Numbered from the stretch's first letter, positions 51,448 through 60,842 are shown. The stretch: 64,000 bases of DNA from JAAEPI01 sp965212145 (GCA_965212145.1 CBDBUY010000004.1:930001-994000), one strand, 5' to 3'. The notes: a model not told the origin generated them from the sequence alone. Numbers and translations are program-made.

Positions 51448-53031
51448 ATGGCAGACGTAAGACCAGACGAAGTTTCAGCGATATTGAGAGAGCAGCTCTC
51501 CAGTTTCAAAACTGAAGCAGAACTAGAAGAAATTGGAACCGTCCTTCAAGTAGGTGACGGTGTGGCCCGTATTTATGGGTTGACCAAAGCCAAGGCAGGT
51601 GAGCTTCTTGAGTTTGAAAACGGTGTTCGCGCATTGGTCCTTAACCTTGAGGAAGACAATGTAGGAGCTGTAATCCTTGGTGACCCTAGTGAAATCAAAG
51701 AAGGCGACACGGTGAAAACTACCGGCCTTATTGGTTCCATTAAAGTAGGTGACGGCATGTGCGGTCGCGTAGTGAATACTTTGGGTCAACCAATCGATGG
51801 TAAGGGCCCAATCCAAGGCGAAACTTTCGAGATGCCATTGGAAAGAAAAGCTCCGGGTGTAATCTACCGTCAGCCAGTTTCTGAGCCGCTTCAGACGGGT
51901 ATCAAAGCGATTGACTCTATGATTCCGATCGGAAGAGGCCAGCGGGAGTTGATCATCGGTGACCGTCAGACGGGTAAAACAGCCGTGGCGATTGATACCA
52001 TCATCAACCAAAAAGAATTTTACGACAGAGGAGAACCTGTTTTCTGTATTTATGTGGCCGTAGGACAGAAATCATCTACAGTTGCGGGAATTCAGGCACA
52101 GTTAGAGAAATCAGGAGCCATGGCCTACACGGTCATCGTGAATGCTTCAGCTTCAGATCCAGCACCTATGCAGTTCTATGCCCCATTTACTGGAGCGGCT
52201 ATCGGAGAGTACTTCCGAGATACAGGACGACCTGCTTTGGTGGTTTATGATGATCTTTCTAAACAAGCGGTTTCTTACCGTGAGGTTTCTCTTCTATTGA
52301 GAAGACCTCCGGGACGTGAAGCTTACCCTGGTGACGTTTTCTACCTTCACTCAAGACTCTTGGAGCGGGCGGCAAAGGTGATCAACGATGATAGCATCGC
52401 CGCTCAGATGAATGACCTTCCTGAATCTTTGAAAGGAAAAGTAAAAGGTGGAGGATCATTGACGGCACTTCCGATTATTGAAACGCAAGCGGGTGACGTG
52501 TCAGCATACATTCCAACGAACGTGATCTCCATTACAGATGGTCAGATCTTCTTGGAAACCAACCTATTCAACTCTGGTATCAGACCGGCTATTAACGTTG
52601 GTATCTCTGTATCACGTGTAGGTGGTTCGGCACAGATCAAATCCATGAAGAAAGTGGCTGGTACGTTGAAATTGGATCAGGCACAGTTCCGTGAACTGGA
52701 GGCATTCGCCAAATTCGGTTCTGACCTGGATGCTGCAACCAAAAGAGTAATTGACAGAGGTAGAAGAAACCAGGAAATGCTGAAACAACCTCAGTATTCT
52801 CCGGTGACAGTGGAAGATCAGGTGGCAATCATTTTCGCTTGTACCAAAGGATTCCTTGACAAAGTACCTGAGACGAAAGTGAAAGATTTTGAAGAAAATT
52901 ACCTGTCCACTTTGAACGCCTCCCACCGAGGAACGTTGGATGAGCTGAAAGCCGGAAAATTAACGGATGAAGGCTTAGCCACGCTGGAGCAAGTCGCTAA
53001 GGATTTAGCAAAACAATACATAGACGCGTAA
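51448..53031 (+). CDS. atpA: F0F1 ATP synthase subunit alpha
   Basis: A 527-residue nucleotide-binding F1 subunit. The P-loop is GDRQTGKTA (171-179), with VVYDDLSKQAVSYREVSLLLRR (shown in part) and PAINVGISVSRVG the family signature. Its TAA overlaps the atpG ATG as TAATG. Confidence 0.97.
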   Translation: MADVRPDEVSAILREQLSSFKTEAELEEIGTVLQVGDGVARIYGLTKAKAGELLEFENGVRALVLNLEEDNVGAVILGDPSEIKEGDTVKTTGLIGSIKVGDGMCGRVVNTLGQPIDGKGPIQGETFEMPLERKAPGVIYRQPVSEPLQTGIKAIDSMIPIGRGQRELIIGDRQTGKTAVAIDTIINQKEFYDRGEPVFCIYVAVGQKSSTVAGIQAQLEKSGAMAYTVIVNASASDPAPMQFYAPFTGAAIGEYFRDTGRPALVVYDDLSKQAVSYREVSLLLRRPPGREAYPGDVFYLHSRLLERAAKVINDDSIAAQMNDLPESLKGKVKGGGSLTALPIIETQAGDVSAYIPTNVISITDGQIFLETNLFNSGIRPAINVGISVSRVGGSAQIKSMKKVAGTLKLDQAQFRELEAFAKFGSDLDAATKRVIDRGRRNQEMLKQPQYSPVTVEDQVAIIFACTKGFLDKVPETKVKDFEENYLSTLNASHRGTLDELKAGKLTDEGLATLEQVAKDLAKQYIDA

Positions 53032-53918
53032 TGGCGAATCTTAAGGAAGTAAAGAATCGAATTAAGTCTGTTACCTCAACCCAACAGATTACCAAAGCCA
53101 TGAAAATGGTGGCGGCTGCTAAGTTGCGGAGAGCACAGGATGCGATTTTGCAAATGCGTCCTTATGCGCAAAAGCTTACTTCGATCATCAATAATGTTTC
53201 GTCATCTGTGGATACAAACGATGTGTCCACTCCCTATGCGGACCAGCGGGAATTGCGACAAGTGTTAATGGTAGTCGCAAGTTCTGATCGGGGGTTGTGT
53301 GGCGGATTCAATAGTGCGGCTTTCAAGCACGCTAAGGCGGTCATCAAGGAGAAATATGCCGGGCAGGATGTGACCATCATGCCTATCGGGAAGAAGTCGT
53401 TGGAACATTTCCAAAAGAGAGGATATAAAGTGGAGACACAGTTTTCTAAACTCTTTGAAAAGTTGACTTTTGATGGAGCGAGAGAAGCAGCAGAGTTCGT
53501 GATGGAGAAGTTCGTGAATGGAGATTACGATCAGGTAGAGATTGTCTACAACGAATTCAAAAATGTGGCGACTCAGATTGTTAGGAATGAGCATTTCCTT
53601 CCAATCAAACAAGACGAAGAAGCAAAAGAAACCGAAGTGTCGACCCCAAGCGACAATGATTACATCATTGAGCCAAGTGAGGAGGAAATCTTCACGCAGT
53701 TGATCCCTAAGTCTTTGAAAATTCAGTTTTACAAGACGCTGCTCGAATCTAATGCGTCTGAGCATGGAGCCCGAATGACGGCGATGGACAAGGCGACTGA
53801 AAATGCAGATGAATTGTTGAAGGAGCTAAGATTGACTTATAACCGAACTCGTCAAGCTGCGATTACAAAAGAGATTTTGGAAATCGTAGGAGGAGCAGAA
53901 GCACTGGAGCAAGGTTAA
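53031..53918 (+). CDS. atpG: F0F1 ATP synthase subunit gamma
   Basis: A 295-residue rotor shaft protein. The N-terminus has the helix IKSVTSTQQITKAMKMVAA (12-30) and the C-terminus TYNRTRQAAITKEILEIVGGAEA. An insertion with an acidic loop (EEAKETEVSTPSDNDYIIEP, about 198-217) is typical of Bacteroidota. No atpD or atpC follows, so the beta and epsilon genes must be elsewhere in the genome. Confidence 0.96.
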   Translation: MANLKEVKNRIKSVTSTQQITKAMKMVAAAKLRRAQDAILQMRPYAQKLTSIINNVSSSVDTNDVSTPYADQRELRQVLMVVASSDRGLCGGFNSAAFKHAKAVIKEKYAGQDVTIMPIGKKSLEHFQKRGYKVETQFSKLFEKLTFDGAREAAEFVMEKFVNGDYDQVEIVYNEFKNVATQIVRNEHFLPIKQDEEAKETEVSTPSDNDYIIEPSEEEIFTQLIPKSLKIQFYKTLLESNASEHGARMTAMDKATENADELLKELRLTYNRTRQAAITKEILEIVGGAEALEQG

Positions 53919-53928
53919 CTTTGTCGGG

Positions 53929-54732
53929 ATGCTAGCCCGAGCTTACAGATATTTTAGATGGCTCTCGTTGGATGTAACAGCGGGAGCCATTGTTTTAATG
54001 ATCTTTTTTTGCGAGGAGTTCAGCGTGCCATATTCCTGGTGGGAAGTGTCTGCTTTGGGTATAGCCGTCTGGCTGATCTACATGTTGGATCATCTCAAAG
54101 ACGCCAACAAGCTTATCACTCCTTTGGCCGAACGAAGAAAATTTCATGCAAGACACTATGGGCCATTGAGAGCTATAACCTTGTTGGTAGCTCTGGTCGG
54201 TTTGGTGGTGTGTTGGTTTCTGGACGAAGAAATTCTGGTGGTTGGCTCTCTCGTGGCGGCCATCTCGGCTTTTTATCTTTTTGTCTCCAAACGAATCGAC
54301 TGGTTCAAGGAATTCTGGATAGCCATTAGTTACGCCCTTGGAGTGCTGCTCGTGCCTACCATTCGAACGGGCCTATCTACAGAGATATTGATTGCATTGA
54401 TAGCACTCACTATTTTGGCCTTGGTAAACCTGATGATTTTTTCCTGGTTCGAACGAGAAATAGATGAAAAGGAAGGATTCCGGTCATTTGCCAACGTCTT
54501 CTCCGAGCGAATGGTCAAGGTAACAATATGGCTTTCGTTCGTACTGTTGGCCATTGTGGTTGCATTTGGTTGGTATTTTGAAATCAGCCTTTACGTGAAT
54601 CTCTATTTCACTTTTCTGGGGCTTGTATTTTTGATCATCTGGAGAGTCCCATGGTTTCAGAATGAAGAACGTTATCGATGGGTGGGTGACGCGGTTTTCA
54701 TGCTTCCGATCGTTTTCTTCTTATTGCCATGA
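53929..54732 (+). CDS. UbiA-like integral membrane protein
   Basis: A 267-residue protein with about eight membrane segments. The Asp-rich motif YMLDHLKDANK (about 52-62) resembles the first metal-prenyl-diphosphate site of UbiA-type prenyltransferases, and WFEREIDEKEG (about 173-183) could be the second, although both deviate from NDxxDxxxD. The activity is therefore uncertain. Its stop overlaps a methyltransferase start as ATGA, so the two could modify the same lipid or quinone-like product. Confidence 0.65.
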   Translation: MLARAYRYFRWLSLDVTAGAIVLMIFFCEEFSVPYSWWEVSALGIAVWLIYMLDHLKDANKLITPLAERRKFHARHYGPLRAITLLVALVGLVVCWFLDEEILVVGSLVAAISAFYLFVSKRIDWFKEFWIAISYALGVLLVPTIRTGLSTEILIALIALTILALVNLMIFSWFEREIDEKEGFRSFANVFSERMVKVTIWLSFVLLAIVVAFGWYFEISLYVNLYFTFLGLVFLIIWRVPWFQNEERYRWVGDAVFMLPIVFFLLP

Positions 54733-55322
54733 ACAACTTCGACTGTGTCGCTCCGATCTATGATCGGCTGGTTCGGCTGGTTTTTGGAAACAAGCTTTGG
54801 GAAGCTCAGCGAATTCATTTGGATAAAATCAAAACAACAGATCGGGTCTTAATTCTGGGCGGAGGGACAGGAAGAATTCTGGAATGGATGCCGGATTGTG
54901 AAATTGATTATCTGGAGAAGTCGGAGAAAATGATCGAGCTGGCCAGGCAAAATGGTAAAGCCAATTTTATCAATGCTGATTTTCTGAATCACGAACTAGA
55001 TTTTACGTACGACTGGGTGATCTGTCCATTTTTTTTGGATTGTTTCAATGTCGAGGAACTTGATCAATGTCTGGTCAAAATCAGACATGTTCTGAAAAAA
55101 GATGGAAGGATGATAGTTACTGATTTTCAGACAAGTAAATCATCACATCGAATGCTAGTCCGGACAATGCTCACTTTCTTTCGTATTGTGACTCGACTAT
55201 CGGCCCGCTCTCTGAGCGACTTCCGATTGGTTATACCCGCGAAAGGATTCTCCTCCTTGGATCGGCAGGATTTTTTGAATGGACTGGTTTTTTCTGACCT
55301 TTATAGACCGGATTCAAAATAA
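54729..55322 (+). CDS. SAM-dependent methyltransferase
   Basis: A 197-residue class I methyltransferase. The SAM-binding motif is VLILGGGTGRILEW (about 38-51), followed by the acidic strand end DYLEKSEKMIELAR and the catalytic-region WVICPFFLDCF. The N-terminus (FDCVAPIYDRL) resembles UbiE/quinone methyltransferases. It is coupled to the UbiA-like gene. The substrate is unknown. Confidence 0.85.
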   Translation: MNNFDCVAPIYDRLVRLVFGNKLWEAQRIHLDKIKTTDRVLILGGGTGRILEWMPDCEIDYLEKSEKMIELARQNGKANFINADFLNHELDFTYDWVICPFFLDCFNVEELDQCLVKIRHVLKKDGRMIVTDFQTSKSSHRMLVRTMLTFFRIVTRLSARSLSDFRLVIPAKGFSSLDRQDFLNGLVFSDLYRPDSK

Positions 55323-55336
55323 TTCGTTCGCATTTT

Positions 55337-55364
55337 GGAAACCTTTTCTCATTCCAGCTGTCTA
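55337..55364 (+). promoter_or_regulatory. ECF-type promoter upstream of the sigma factor gene
   Basis: GGAAACC (55337-55343) and TGTCTA (55359-55364) are separated by 15 bases, as in ECF sigma factor promoters with a GGAAC-like -35 element and a GTC/TCTA -10 element. They lie directly before the ATG at 55370 and suggest autoregulation, with a very short or absent leader. Confidence 0.4.
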
Positions 55365-55369
55365 TCATC

Positions 55370-55933
55370 ATGGAAACTGTGAGCAACAACCAACATATCC
55401 ACAAACACCTGATAGAAAGGTGCCAGAAGAATGATGCGATTGCCCAGCAGGAGATTTACAAACTCTATGCTGCTGCGATGTATAATGTCTGTCGGCGGAT
55501 GATGGGAAGTGATGAAGACGCGCAGGATATCCTCCAGGAGTCATTCATGGATGTATTTCAGAAAGTTTCCAATCTTCGGGATGTGGGTTTTTTCAGTGCG
55601 TGGATTAAACGGATAGTGACGAATAATTGCATCAATGCGCTGAGGAAGAAGCGGATGTTGACAGATGAGCTGGATGACAACCTGGACTTACCGGTGGAAG
55701 ATTCAGATGGCTTTGATTATCAGAGTTTCAGGTTGGAGAAAGTTAAAGGGGCTATAAATGAATTGCCGGATGGCTGCAAAACCGTGCTCACGCTGTATGC
55801 TTTTGAGGGTTACGACCACAAGGAGATTGGCGAGATATTGGGCATTACGGAATCTGCCTCCAAGGCTCAGTACAGTAAGGCGAAAGCAAAAATCAGGAAG
55901 ATGTTGACTGAAAACAATGCGAGATATGCATGA
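55370..55933 (+). CDS. ECF-type RNA polymerase sigma factor
   Basis: A 187-residue sigma factor of the sigma-70 family. Region 2 is seen in YNVCRRMMGSDEDAQDILQESFMDVF (shown in part, about 39-64) and WIKRIVTNNCINALRK, and region 4 in LPDGCKTVLTLYAFEGYDHKEIG with a helix-turn-helix ending ITESASKAQYSKAKAKIRK. The next gene overlaps its end and encodes a single-pass protein likely to be the anti-sigma. The operon continues with three envelope proteins. Confidence 0.94.
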   Translation: METVSNNQHIHKHLIERCQKNDAIAQQEIYKLYAAAMYNVCRRMMGSDEDAQDILQESFMDVFQKVSNLRDVGFFSAWIKRIVTNNCINALRKKRMLTDELDDNLDLPVEDSDGFDYQSFRLEKVKGAINELPDGCKTVLTLYAFEGYDHKEIGEILGITESASKAQYSKAKAKIRKMLTENNARYA

Positions 55934-56408
55934 CAATTTTAAGAAATACGCGGAGCAAAATGCGGAGGCATTTGACCACACTTTTGATGTGGACAAAGGC
56001 CTTCAGGATTTGATCCAGAGACAAGGACAAAGGAAGAAACCGAGAAGGGTTTTCATGGCGGCTGCATCGATAACGATTGCTCTTGCCTTCTCGGCCGTGG
56101 TTTATTTCTACGCACAGCCTGCTGAGGAGATTTCTGAGTGGGCGGAGGTGGAGCATTATTACGAGAGGCAGATTGAGGACATGACGCAACTAGTGATGAA
56201 CCTGACCAATGACAAGGATATTTTATACGATCTGGAAGAGCTGGATCAGGCGTTTGCAGAGGTCAAAGCTGACCTCAAGGATGATGCGGCTAATGAGGAA
56301 GTGATAGAGGCCATGATGAATCATTATAGGTTGAAGTTGAGCATACTGGAGAAGATGTTGGATGAAATTAAAGAATCAAATGAAGACGAAAATATATCTA
56401 AGCTGTAG
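55917..56408 (+). CDS. Single-pass membrane protein, probable anti-sigma factor
   Basis: A 163-residue protein. A cytoplasmic N-terminus of about 45 residues, one membrane segment (VFMAAASITIALAFSAVVYFYA) and an acidic periplasmic helical domain (about 70-163) are seen. It has no zinc-finger anti-sigma motif HxxxCxxC. The position directly after, and overlapping, an ECF sigma gene makes it the likely anti-sigma. A second ATG at 55926 is an alternative start. Confidence 0.7.
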   Translation: MRDMHDNFKKYAEQNAEAFDHTFDVDKGLQDLIQRQGQRKKPRRVFMAAASITIALAFSAVVYFYAQPAEEISEWAEVEHYYERQIEDMTQLVMNLTNDKDILYDLEELDQAFAEVKADLKDDAANEEVIEAMMNHYRLKLSILEKMLDEIKESNEDENISKL

Positions 56409-57501
56409 TCTGCTGTTGGCTGGTCTGCTGGCTTTCTCTCAGGTAAAAATGGAGAAGGACTTTGATGAGTCCTTTGGTGTGGAGCAGGGCAACAAGGTGG
56501 AAGTGCTGAACAAGTACGGTGAGGTCATCATCAATACCTGGGATCAAAATGAGGTACGCTTTATCGTAAAGGTAACTGCCCGAGGAAGGAATCAGGAGGT
56601 CGTGAATAAGACCATGAACCGGATCAATGTGGACATGCGAAAAACTGGTCATCTGATCAGTGTGGACACAGATATCGAACGAAAGAACGGGACCTTCTCG
56701 GAGCTGTTAGGTGGAGTTGAGGACTACTCGAAAGCGCTTTTCGGGAATCAGAAATTGACCGTGGACATGGAAATCTGGTTGCCGGAAAACATAGATCTGA
56801 GCATCAATAACCGCTATGGAGATGTGTACTTGGCATCTTTAAATGGCGAGATTGATGTTACTCTGGCGCACGGAGACCTCAAAGCAGAGCGTATGGAGGG
56901 TAGAATTGAGATGGAGCACTCTTTTGGAAAGAGCACTTTCGATTACATCAACCGCGGGCGGTTTGTATTGAGAGGTGTGGAGACCACAGTGGAGGAAGGA
57001 ACGTCCATGAGTTTTCAGAGCAGTTCATCGAATATTGATCTGATGAATATTCACTACGTCAAGCTCAACTCAAGAAATGACAAAGTCAAAATTCGAAATG
57101 CCAATGAGGTTGTTGGCTTGGGTAAGTTCACCGAGTTAGATGCTGAGCAGATCATGCGGAACGTGGATTTGAATTTTGATTTTGGTGAGATTCTGCTGAG
57201 CCAGCTTGATCAAAAATTCAAGAGCATCAATTTGATTGGTAAATCAACGGACATCAATTTGGTCCTGAACCAGGCATCTTATATCAACGCGACGATCAAA
57301 GGAGATGAAGCCAAGATGATTGTGCCAAACAGTATGATGAGCCTGAGTCGCGATTACGATCCCGAGACGGAAATAGTGAAGCTCACCGGGATGGTCGGGC
57401 CGACACAGAGTTTCCAGAGTTTACTAAATGTGAATGCCGATGGAGGGGACGTTATCATTTCAATCAAAGAAACACCCATTTTCACAGACCGCAGAAAATG
57501 A
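56380..57501 (+). CDS. Secreted DUF4097-like beta-helix protein
   Basis: A 373-residue exported protein with a signal peptide (IYLSCSLLLAGLLAFSQ). Its strand-rich repeats (GEVIINTWDQNEVRFIVKVTA, in part; LSINNRYGDVYLASLNGEID; VTLAHGDLKAERMEGRIEME, in part) are typical of adhesin-like DUF4097 proteins often linked to envelope-stress systems. The ATG at 56380 is preferred over an earlier one at 56362. Both lie inside the anti-sigma gene, so translation is coupled. It overlaps the next gene as ATGA. Confidence 0.78.
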   Translation: MKTKIYLSCSLLLAGLLAFSQVKMEKDFDESFGVEQGNKVEVLNKYGEVIINTWDQNEVRFIVKVTARGRNQEVVNKTMNRINVDMRKTGHLISVDTDIERKNGTFSELLGGVEDYSKALFGNQKLTVDMEIWLPENIDLSINNRYGDVYLASLNGEIDVTLAHGDLKAERMEGRIEMEHSFGKSTFDYINRGRFVLRGVETTVEEGTSMSFQSSSSNIDLMNIHYVKLNSRNDKVKIRNANEVVGLGKFTELDAEQIMRNVDLNFDFGEILLSQLDQKFKSINLIGKSTDINLVLNQASYINATIKGDEAKMIVPNSMMSLSRDYDPETEIVKLTGMVGPTQSFQSLLNVNADGGDVIISIKETPIFTDRRK

Positions 57502-58004
57502 GAATAAAGGGCATTTTACTTTTTTCCATGCTACCACTATGCCTTCTTGGACAGGGGGTAGAGCGTGCAGCCGGAGTTCGGCTGGGTCACACTTCAGGCG
57601 TGACTTACAAGAAATTTATCGGAGAAAATGAGGCGTTCGAGTTGTTGCTTTCAGGACGGAATGAAGGCACTCAATTCACGGCACTGTACGAGTTTCATAA
57701 GCCGCTGGAGGTGTCCTTCGATGATAATTTCTATTTCTTTTACGGCATTGGCGGTCATCTCGGCTTTGAACAATACAATGATCTTAACAAGGTTCTAGTC
57801 AGCGAAGATCCACCGGAATTTGTCTTTGAAGACAAGAGCTATTTCGTGATGGGTTTTGATATCGTGGCTGGGGTAGAATATCGATATCTGAGTGCTCCCT
57901 TGACAATCGGTTTTGAAGTCAAACCGTATTTCAATTTTATTGGCTTCCGTCATACCAAATCTCATTTTTGGGATGCGGCTATATCCCTTAAATATGTTTT
58001 CTGA
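57498..58004 (+). CDS. Probable outer-membrane beta-barrel protein
   Basis: A 168-residue protein with a signal peptide (MRIKGILLFSMLPLCLLGQ). Alternating aromatic and hydrophobic residues and the terminal SLKYVF fit a small eight-strand outer-membrane barrel. No family is recognised. It is the fourth gene in the sigma factor operon and may be a target or sensor of the stress response. Confidence 0.65.
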   Translation: MRIKGILLFSMLPLCLLGQGVERAAGVRLGHTSGVTYKKFIGENEAFELLLSGRNEGTQFTALYEFHKPLEVSFDDNFYFFYGIGGHLGFEQYNDLNKVLVSEDPPEFVFEDKSYFVMGFDIVAGVEYRYLSAPLTIGFEVKPYFNFIGFRHTKSHFWDAAISLKYVF

Positions 58005-58017
58005 AACCTGAATTCAA

Positions 58018-58662
58018 ATGAAAGCAACCATCACCACCCTGCTTCTTTTTATCCTATTCGGAACATCGGCACAGCGCTACGTGGACACGTATGATCCGAA
58101 AGATGAGGAAGTAAAATCCCTTTTGGGCAAAGGAAACGATCTAAATCTCTTTGGTGGATCGGATGTGAAAATAACGGATTTCGTAGGTGAGAAAGGACTG
58201 ATGGCTGGTGGATATGGTGGCGTGCTTGTGAATCGACGATATTTTTTGGCTCTGGCAGGATATGGAATTACCACGAATATCGAGTTTGAAGGGATGGTTG
58301 GTGCGGAAGAAAAACCGCTTAACCTCTATGGCGGCTATGGCGGGCTGATGGTTGGCATGATGGTTGGTTCCAAGGAGGTTATACACCTGACCTTCCCGAT
58401 ATTCTTTGGGGCCGGGCAAATGGAAATTTCAGACAAGAATTTCTTTCCGAACTCGCCCAATGATGCGGAATTCACGATTGAGAATTCTGCTTTTATCGTG
58501 ATCGAACCGGGCGCGCAGTTGGAGTTTAACATTACGGAAAACTTCCGCCTGGGAGCTGGCATGAGTTATCGGTACATCACAGGCTCGGAATTGGACAATG
58601 TGAGCGACGAAGAGTTGTCAGGTTCAGCTATCAGTCTGTCATTTCGGTTCGGTAGATTCTAA
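58018..58662 (+). CDS. Probable outer-membrane protein of the sigma factor operon
   Basis: A 214-residue protein with a signal peptide (TTLLLFILFGTSAQ). The Gly-rich central part (GGYGGVLVNRRYFLALAGYG, GGYGGLMVGMMVG) and the strand-like terminal ISLSFRFGRF point to a barrel. It resembles the preceding gene in type but not in sequence. It lies 14 bases after it and overlaps the convergent methyltransferase gene by 24 bases. Confidence 0.62.
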   Translation: MKATITTLLLFILFGTSAQRYVDTYDPKDEEVKSLLGKGNDLNLFGGSDVKITDFVGEKGLMAGGYGGVLVNRRYFLALAGYGITTNIEFEGMVGAEEKPLNLYGGYGGLMVGMMVGSKEVIHLTFPIFFGAGQMEISDKNFFPNSPNDAEFTIENSAFIVIEPGAQLEFNITENFRLGAGMSYRYITGSELDNVSDEELSGSAISLSFRFGRF

Positions 58663-59817
58663 TTGCTGAGCGATAACCATCTGTGGCTTGTTCTTTTGAT
58701 CCCGAAAGGCGATCAACGTCAGATCACCACCCTCCTTGATTTTATACTTTTTGACAATCTCGTGAGCCTTTAAAGGGTGATTCCGACTGATGATGTCAAG
58801 ACCGTGGAAAGTGGTTAATTTCTTTTTCTCCGGCGTTCTGTCTACAACTTGAAATCTTCTGCCGGGGAAATCCACTTGATCTTCTGAAGAGGTGTATAAA
58901 TGTGTATTGGATGCAATCTTCAGAACATCCGTATTCTTAGCAACAGATTTGAACGCTCCGGCCTTGAGGATTGAGGCATTGGGGATGAAAAGAAAATTCT
59001 TATAACCTGAGAATTCGACAGTCAAGTTAGATTCTTGATCAAGGTTGAAATCAAAAACCTGCTCTTTATTTGAGCCCAAGTCGACACATCTAATATTTGG
59101 ATTCTCGATTAGCCCCTGCTCGAAATCCAAGATAAAGAGCACTTCCTTGCATTCATTTTTCAGGCTTACCACGTGGATATCAGTGACACCCATTAACTCC
59201 TCCAGCCCAAGCTTAAGATCAATCAAAGGCGAGGCTTTGATCATAAGTTTTCTGGTTTTACTACTAAGAACGGGAAGGAGCTCAACAACATTTGGAGTGC
59301 AGTCCTGAAAGCGAAATACCTTTCGAGCACTGGCATCTCGACGTGCCGGATCGATAAATATCAAGTCCAGCTGTTCTTCCAGACCAGCCAGAAAATCTTC
59401 AGCGGCTCCAGAATGAACACTCACCTTTGCTCCGAATGCGGTACTGTTGGCCTCAAAAAGTCCAGCCAGCTTTTCATTTTTCTCCACGTAGTGGCTTTCA
59501 GAAAACCTTTTGGAAAAAGCCAAACAATCCACGCCCATTCCGCCGGTCAGATCTGTAAACTTTTCTCCCTCGAAAAGTCCTGCCTTATAGGATGCGGTTT
59601 CGGCTGAGGAGGACTGCTCCACGGAAAGCGGTGGAGGAAATTCAAGATCTAAATTGTCGTACCACTCAGAAAGTTTGTATTTCGCTTTTTGTCTCGCTGC
59701 TATTTGCCCGCATAGTTGCGAGATCTGATCCTTAAACCTGGTTGGGGGATTTAATAAAAGCTTATTGACATCCGAATTCAGATGTTCTCTCACAAAATCC
59801 GCCTCTTCTGGAGTCAA
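58639..59817 (-). CDS. THUMP-like SAM-dependent methyltransferase
   Basis: A 392-residue protein. The SAM-binding site is FTDLTGGMGVDCLAF (about 87-101) and the putative catalytic motif is IFIDPARRDAS (about 155-165). An N-terminal helical domain and a C-terminal THUMP-like/PRTase-like part surround it, an architecture of uncharacterised RNA- or protein-directed methyltransferases of Bacteroidota. The TTG start overlaps the asd stop as TTGA, so it is the second gene of the asd operon. Confidence 0.78.
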   Translation of the reverse strand: MTPEEADFVREHLNSDVNKLLLNPPTRFKDQISQLCGQIAARQKAKYKLSEWYDNLDLEFPPPLSVEQSSSAETASYKAGLFEGEKFTDLTGGMGVDCLAFSKRFSESHYVEKNEKLAGLFEANSTAFGAKVSVHSGAAEDFLAGLEEQLDLIFIDPARRDASARKVFRFQDCTPNVVELLPVLSSKTRKLMIKASPLIDLKLGLEELMGVTDIHVVSLKNECKEVLFILDFEQGLIENPNIRCVDLGSNKEQVFDFNLDQESNLTVEFSGYKNFLFIPNASILKAGAFKSVAKNTDVLKIASNTHLYTSSEDQVDFPGRRFQVVDRTPEKKKLTTFHGLDIISRNHPLKAHEIVKKYKIKEGGDLTLIAFRDQKNKPQMVIAQQLESTEPK

Positions 59818-60809
59818 GCTGGCTGAGCTTGTTTTATCAGATACTCCGCTATCTGAACGGTGTTAGTAGCCGCTCCTTTTCTGAGATTGTCAGCAACAAT
59901 CCACATGTTGAGTGTCTTGGGCTGACTTTCGTCACGGCGTATTCTCCCGACAAAAACCTCATCCTTGCCGTGTGCATTTAGCGGCATAGGATATTCATTA
60001 TTCGATGGATCATCCTGTATGACACAACCGGGCATTTCGGCAATTAGTCTCCGGACCTCTTTAATGTCAAAGTCATTCTCAAACTCAACATTCACGGATT
60101 CAGAGTGGCCGCCTTCCACTGGCAATCTGACGCAGGTGGCAGTGACCTGAATGGAATCATCCCTGAGAATTTTTTTGGTCTCGTTCACCATTTTCATTTC
60201 CTCCTTGGTGTAGTCATTGTCCAAAAACACATCTACATGCGGGAGAACGTTTTTGTGAATTTGGTGTGGGTAGACCATTCGGTCACATGAGCCAATGGTC
60301 ATTTCGTCAGCGAGCTGATCGACTGCCGCTTTTCCTGTTCCGGTGATGGATTGGTAAGTTGAAACGACGACCCGCTTGATTTTGTAAGCTTTATGAAGGG
60401 GAGCCAGGGCGAGTACCATTTGGATGGTTGAACAGTTCGGATTGGCGATGATTTTATCTTCTGCTCCTATTTGGTCTCCGTTTATTTCAGGCACGACCAG
60501 CTTTTTGGTAGGATCCATTCGCCAGGCCGACGAATTGTCAATGACCACTGTGCCCACCTCGGCAAACTTTGGAGCAAACTCCAGTGAAATACCTCCGCCG
60601 GCTGAGAAAAGAGCAAAGTCCGGCTTGGCATTGATGGCATCTTCCATTGAAACAACGCGAAAGGACTTTCCTCTGAATGTGATTTCCTTTCCAATGGATC
60701 TCTCGGACGCTACCGGAATGAGTTCGTCCATTTCAAAATTCCTTTCTTCCAGCACGCGGAGCATTTCTTGTCCCACCAAACCCGTTGCACCAACCAACGC
60801 TAACTTCAT
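59814..60809 (-). CDS. asd: Aspartate-semialdehyde dehydrogenase
   Basis: A 331-residue NADP-dependent enzyme making aspartate semialdehyde for lysine, diaminopimelate, threonine and methionine. The N-terminal ALVGATGLVGQEML (4-17) binds NADP, C126 in NPNCSTIQM is the catalytic thiol, and the substrate-binding GGHSE is present. The methyltransferase gene overlaps its end by four bases. A -7 element (TAATTTTG) lies about 34 bases upstream. Confidence 0.96.
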   Translation of the reverse strand: MKLALVGATGLVGQEMLRVLEERNFEMDELIPVASERSIGKEITFRGKSFRVVSMEDAINAKPDFALFSAGGGISLEFAPKFAEVGTVVIDNSSAWRMDPTKKLVVPEINGDQIGAEDKIIANPNCSTIQMVLALAPLHKAYKIKRVVVSTYQSITGTGKAAVDQLADEMTIGSCDRMVYPHQIHKNVLPHVDVFLDNDYTKEEMKMVNETKKILRDDSIQVTATCVRLPVEGGHSESVNVEFENDFDIKEVRRLIAEMPGCVIQDDPSNNEYPMPLNAHGKDEVFVGRIRRDESQPKTLNMWIVADNLRKGAATNTVQIAEYLIKQAQPA

Positions 60810-60842
60810 AAGTAACTAATTTGTATTCTGTAAATTGTAAGA

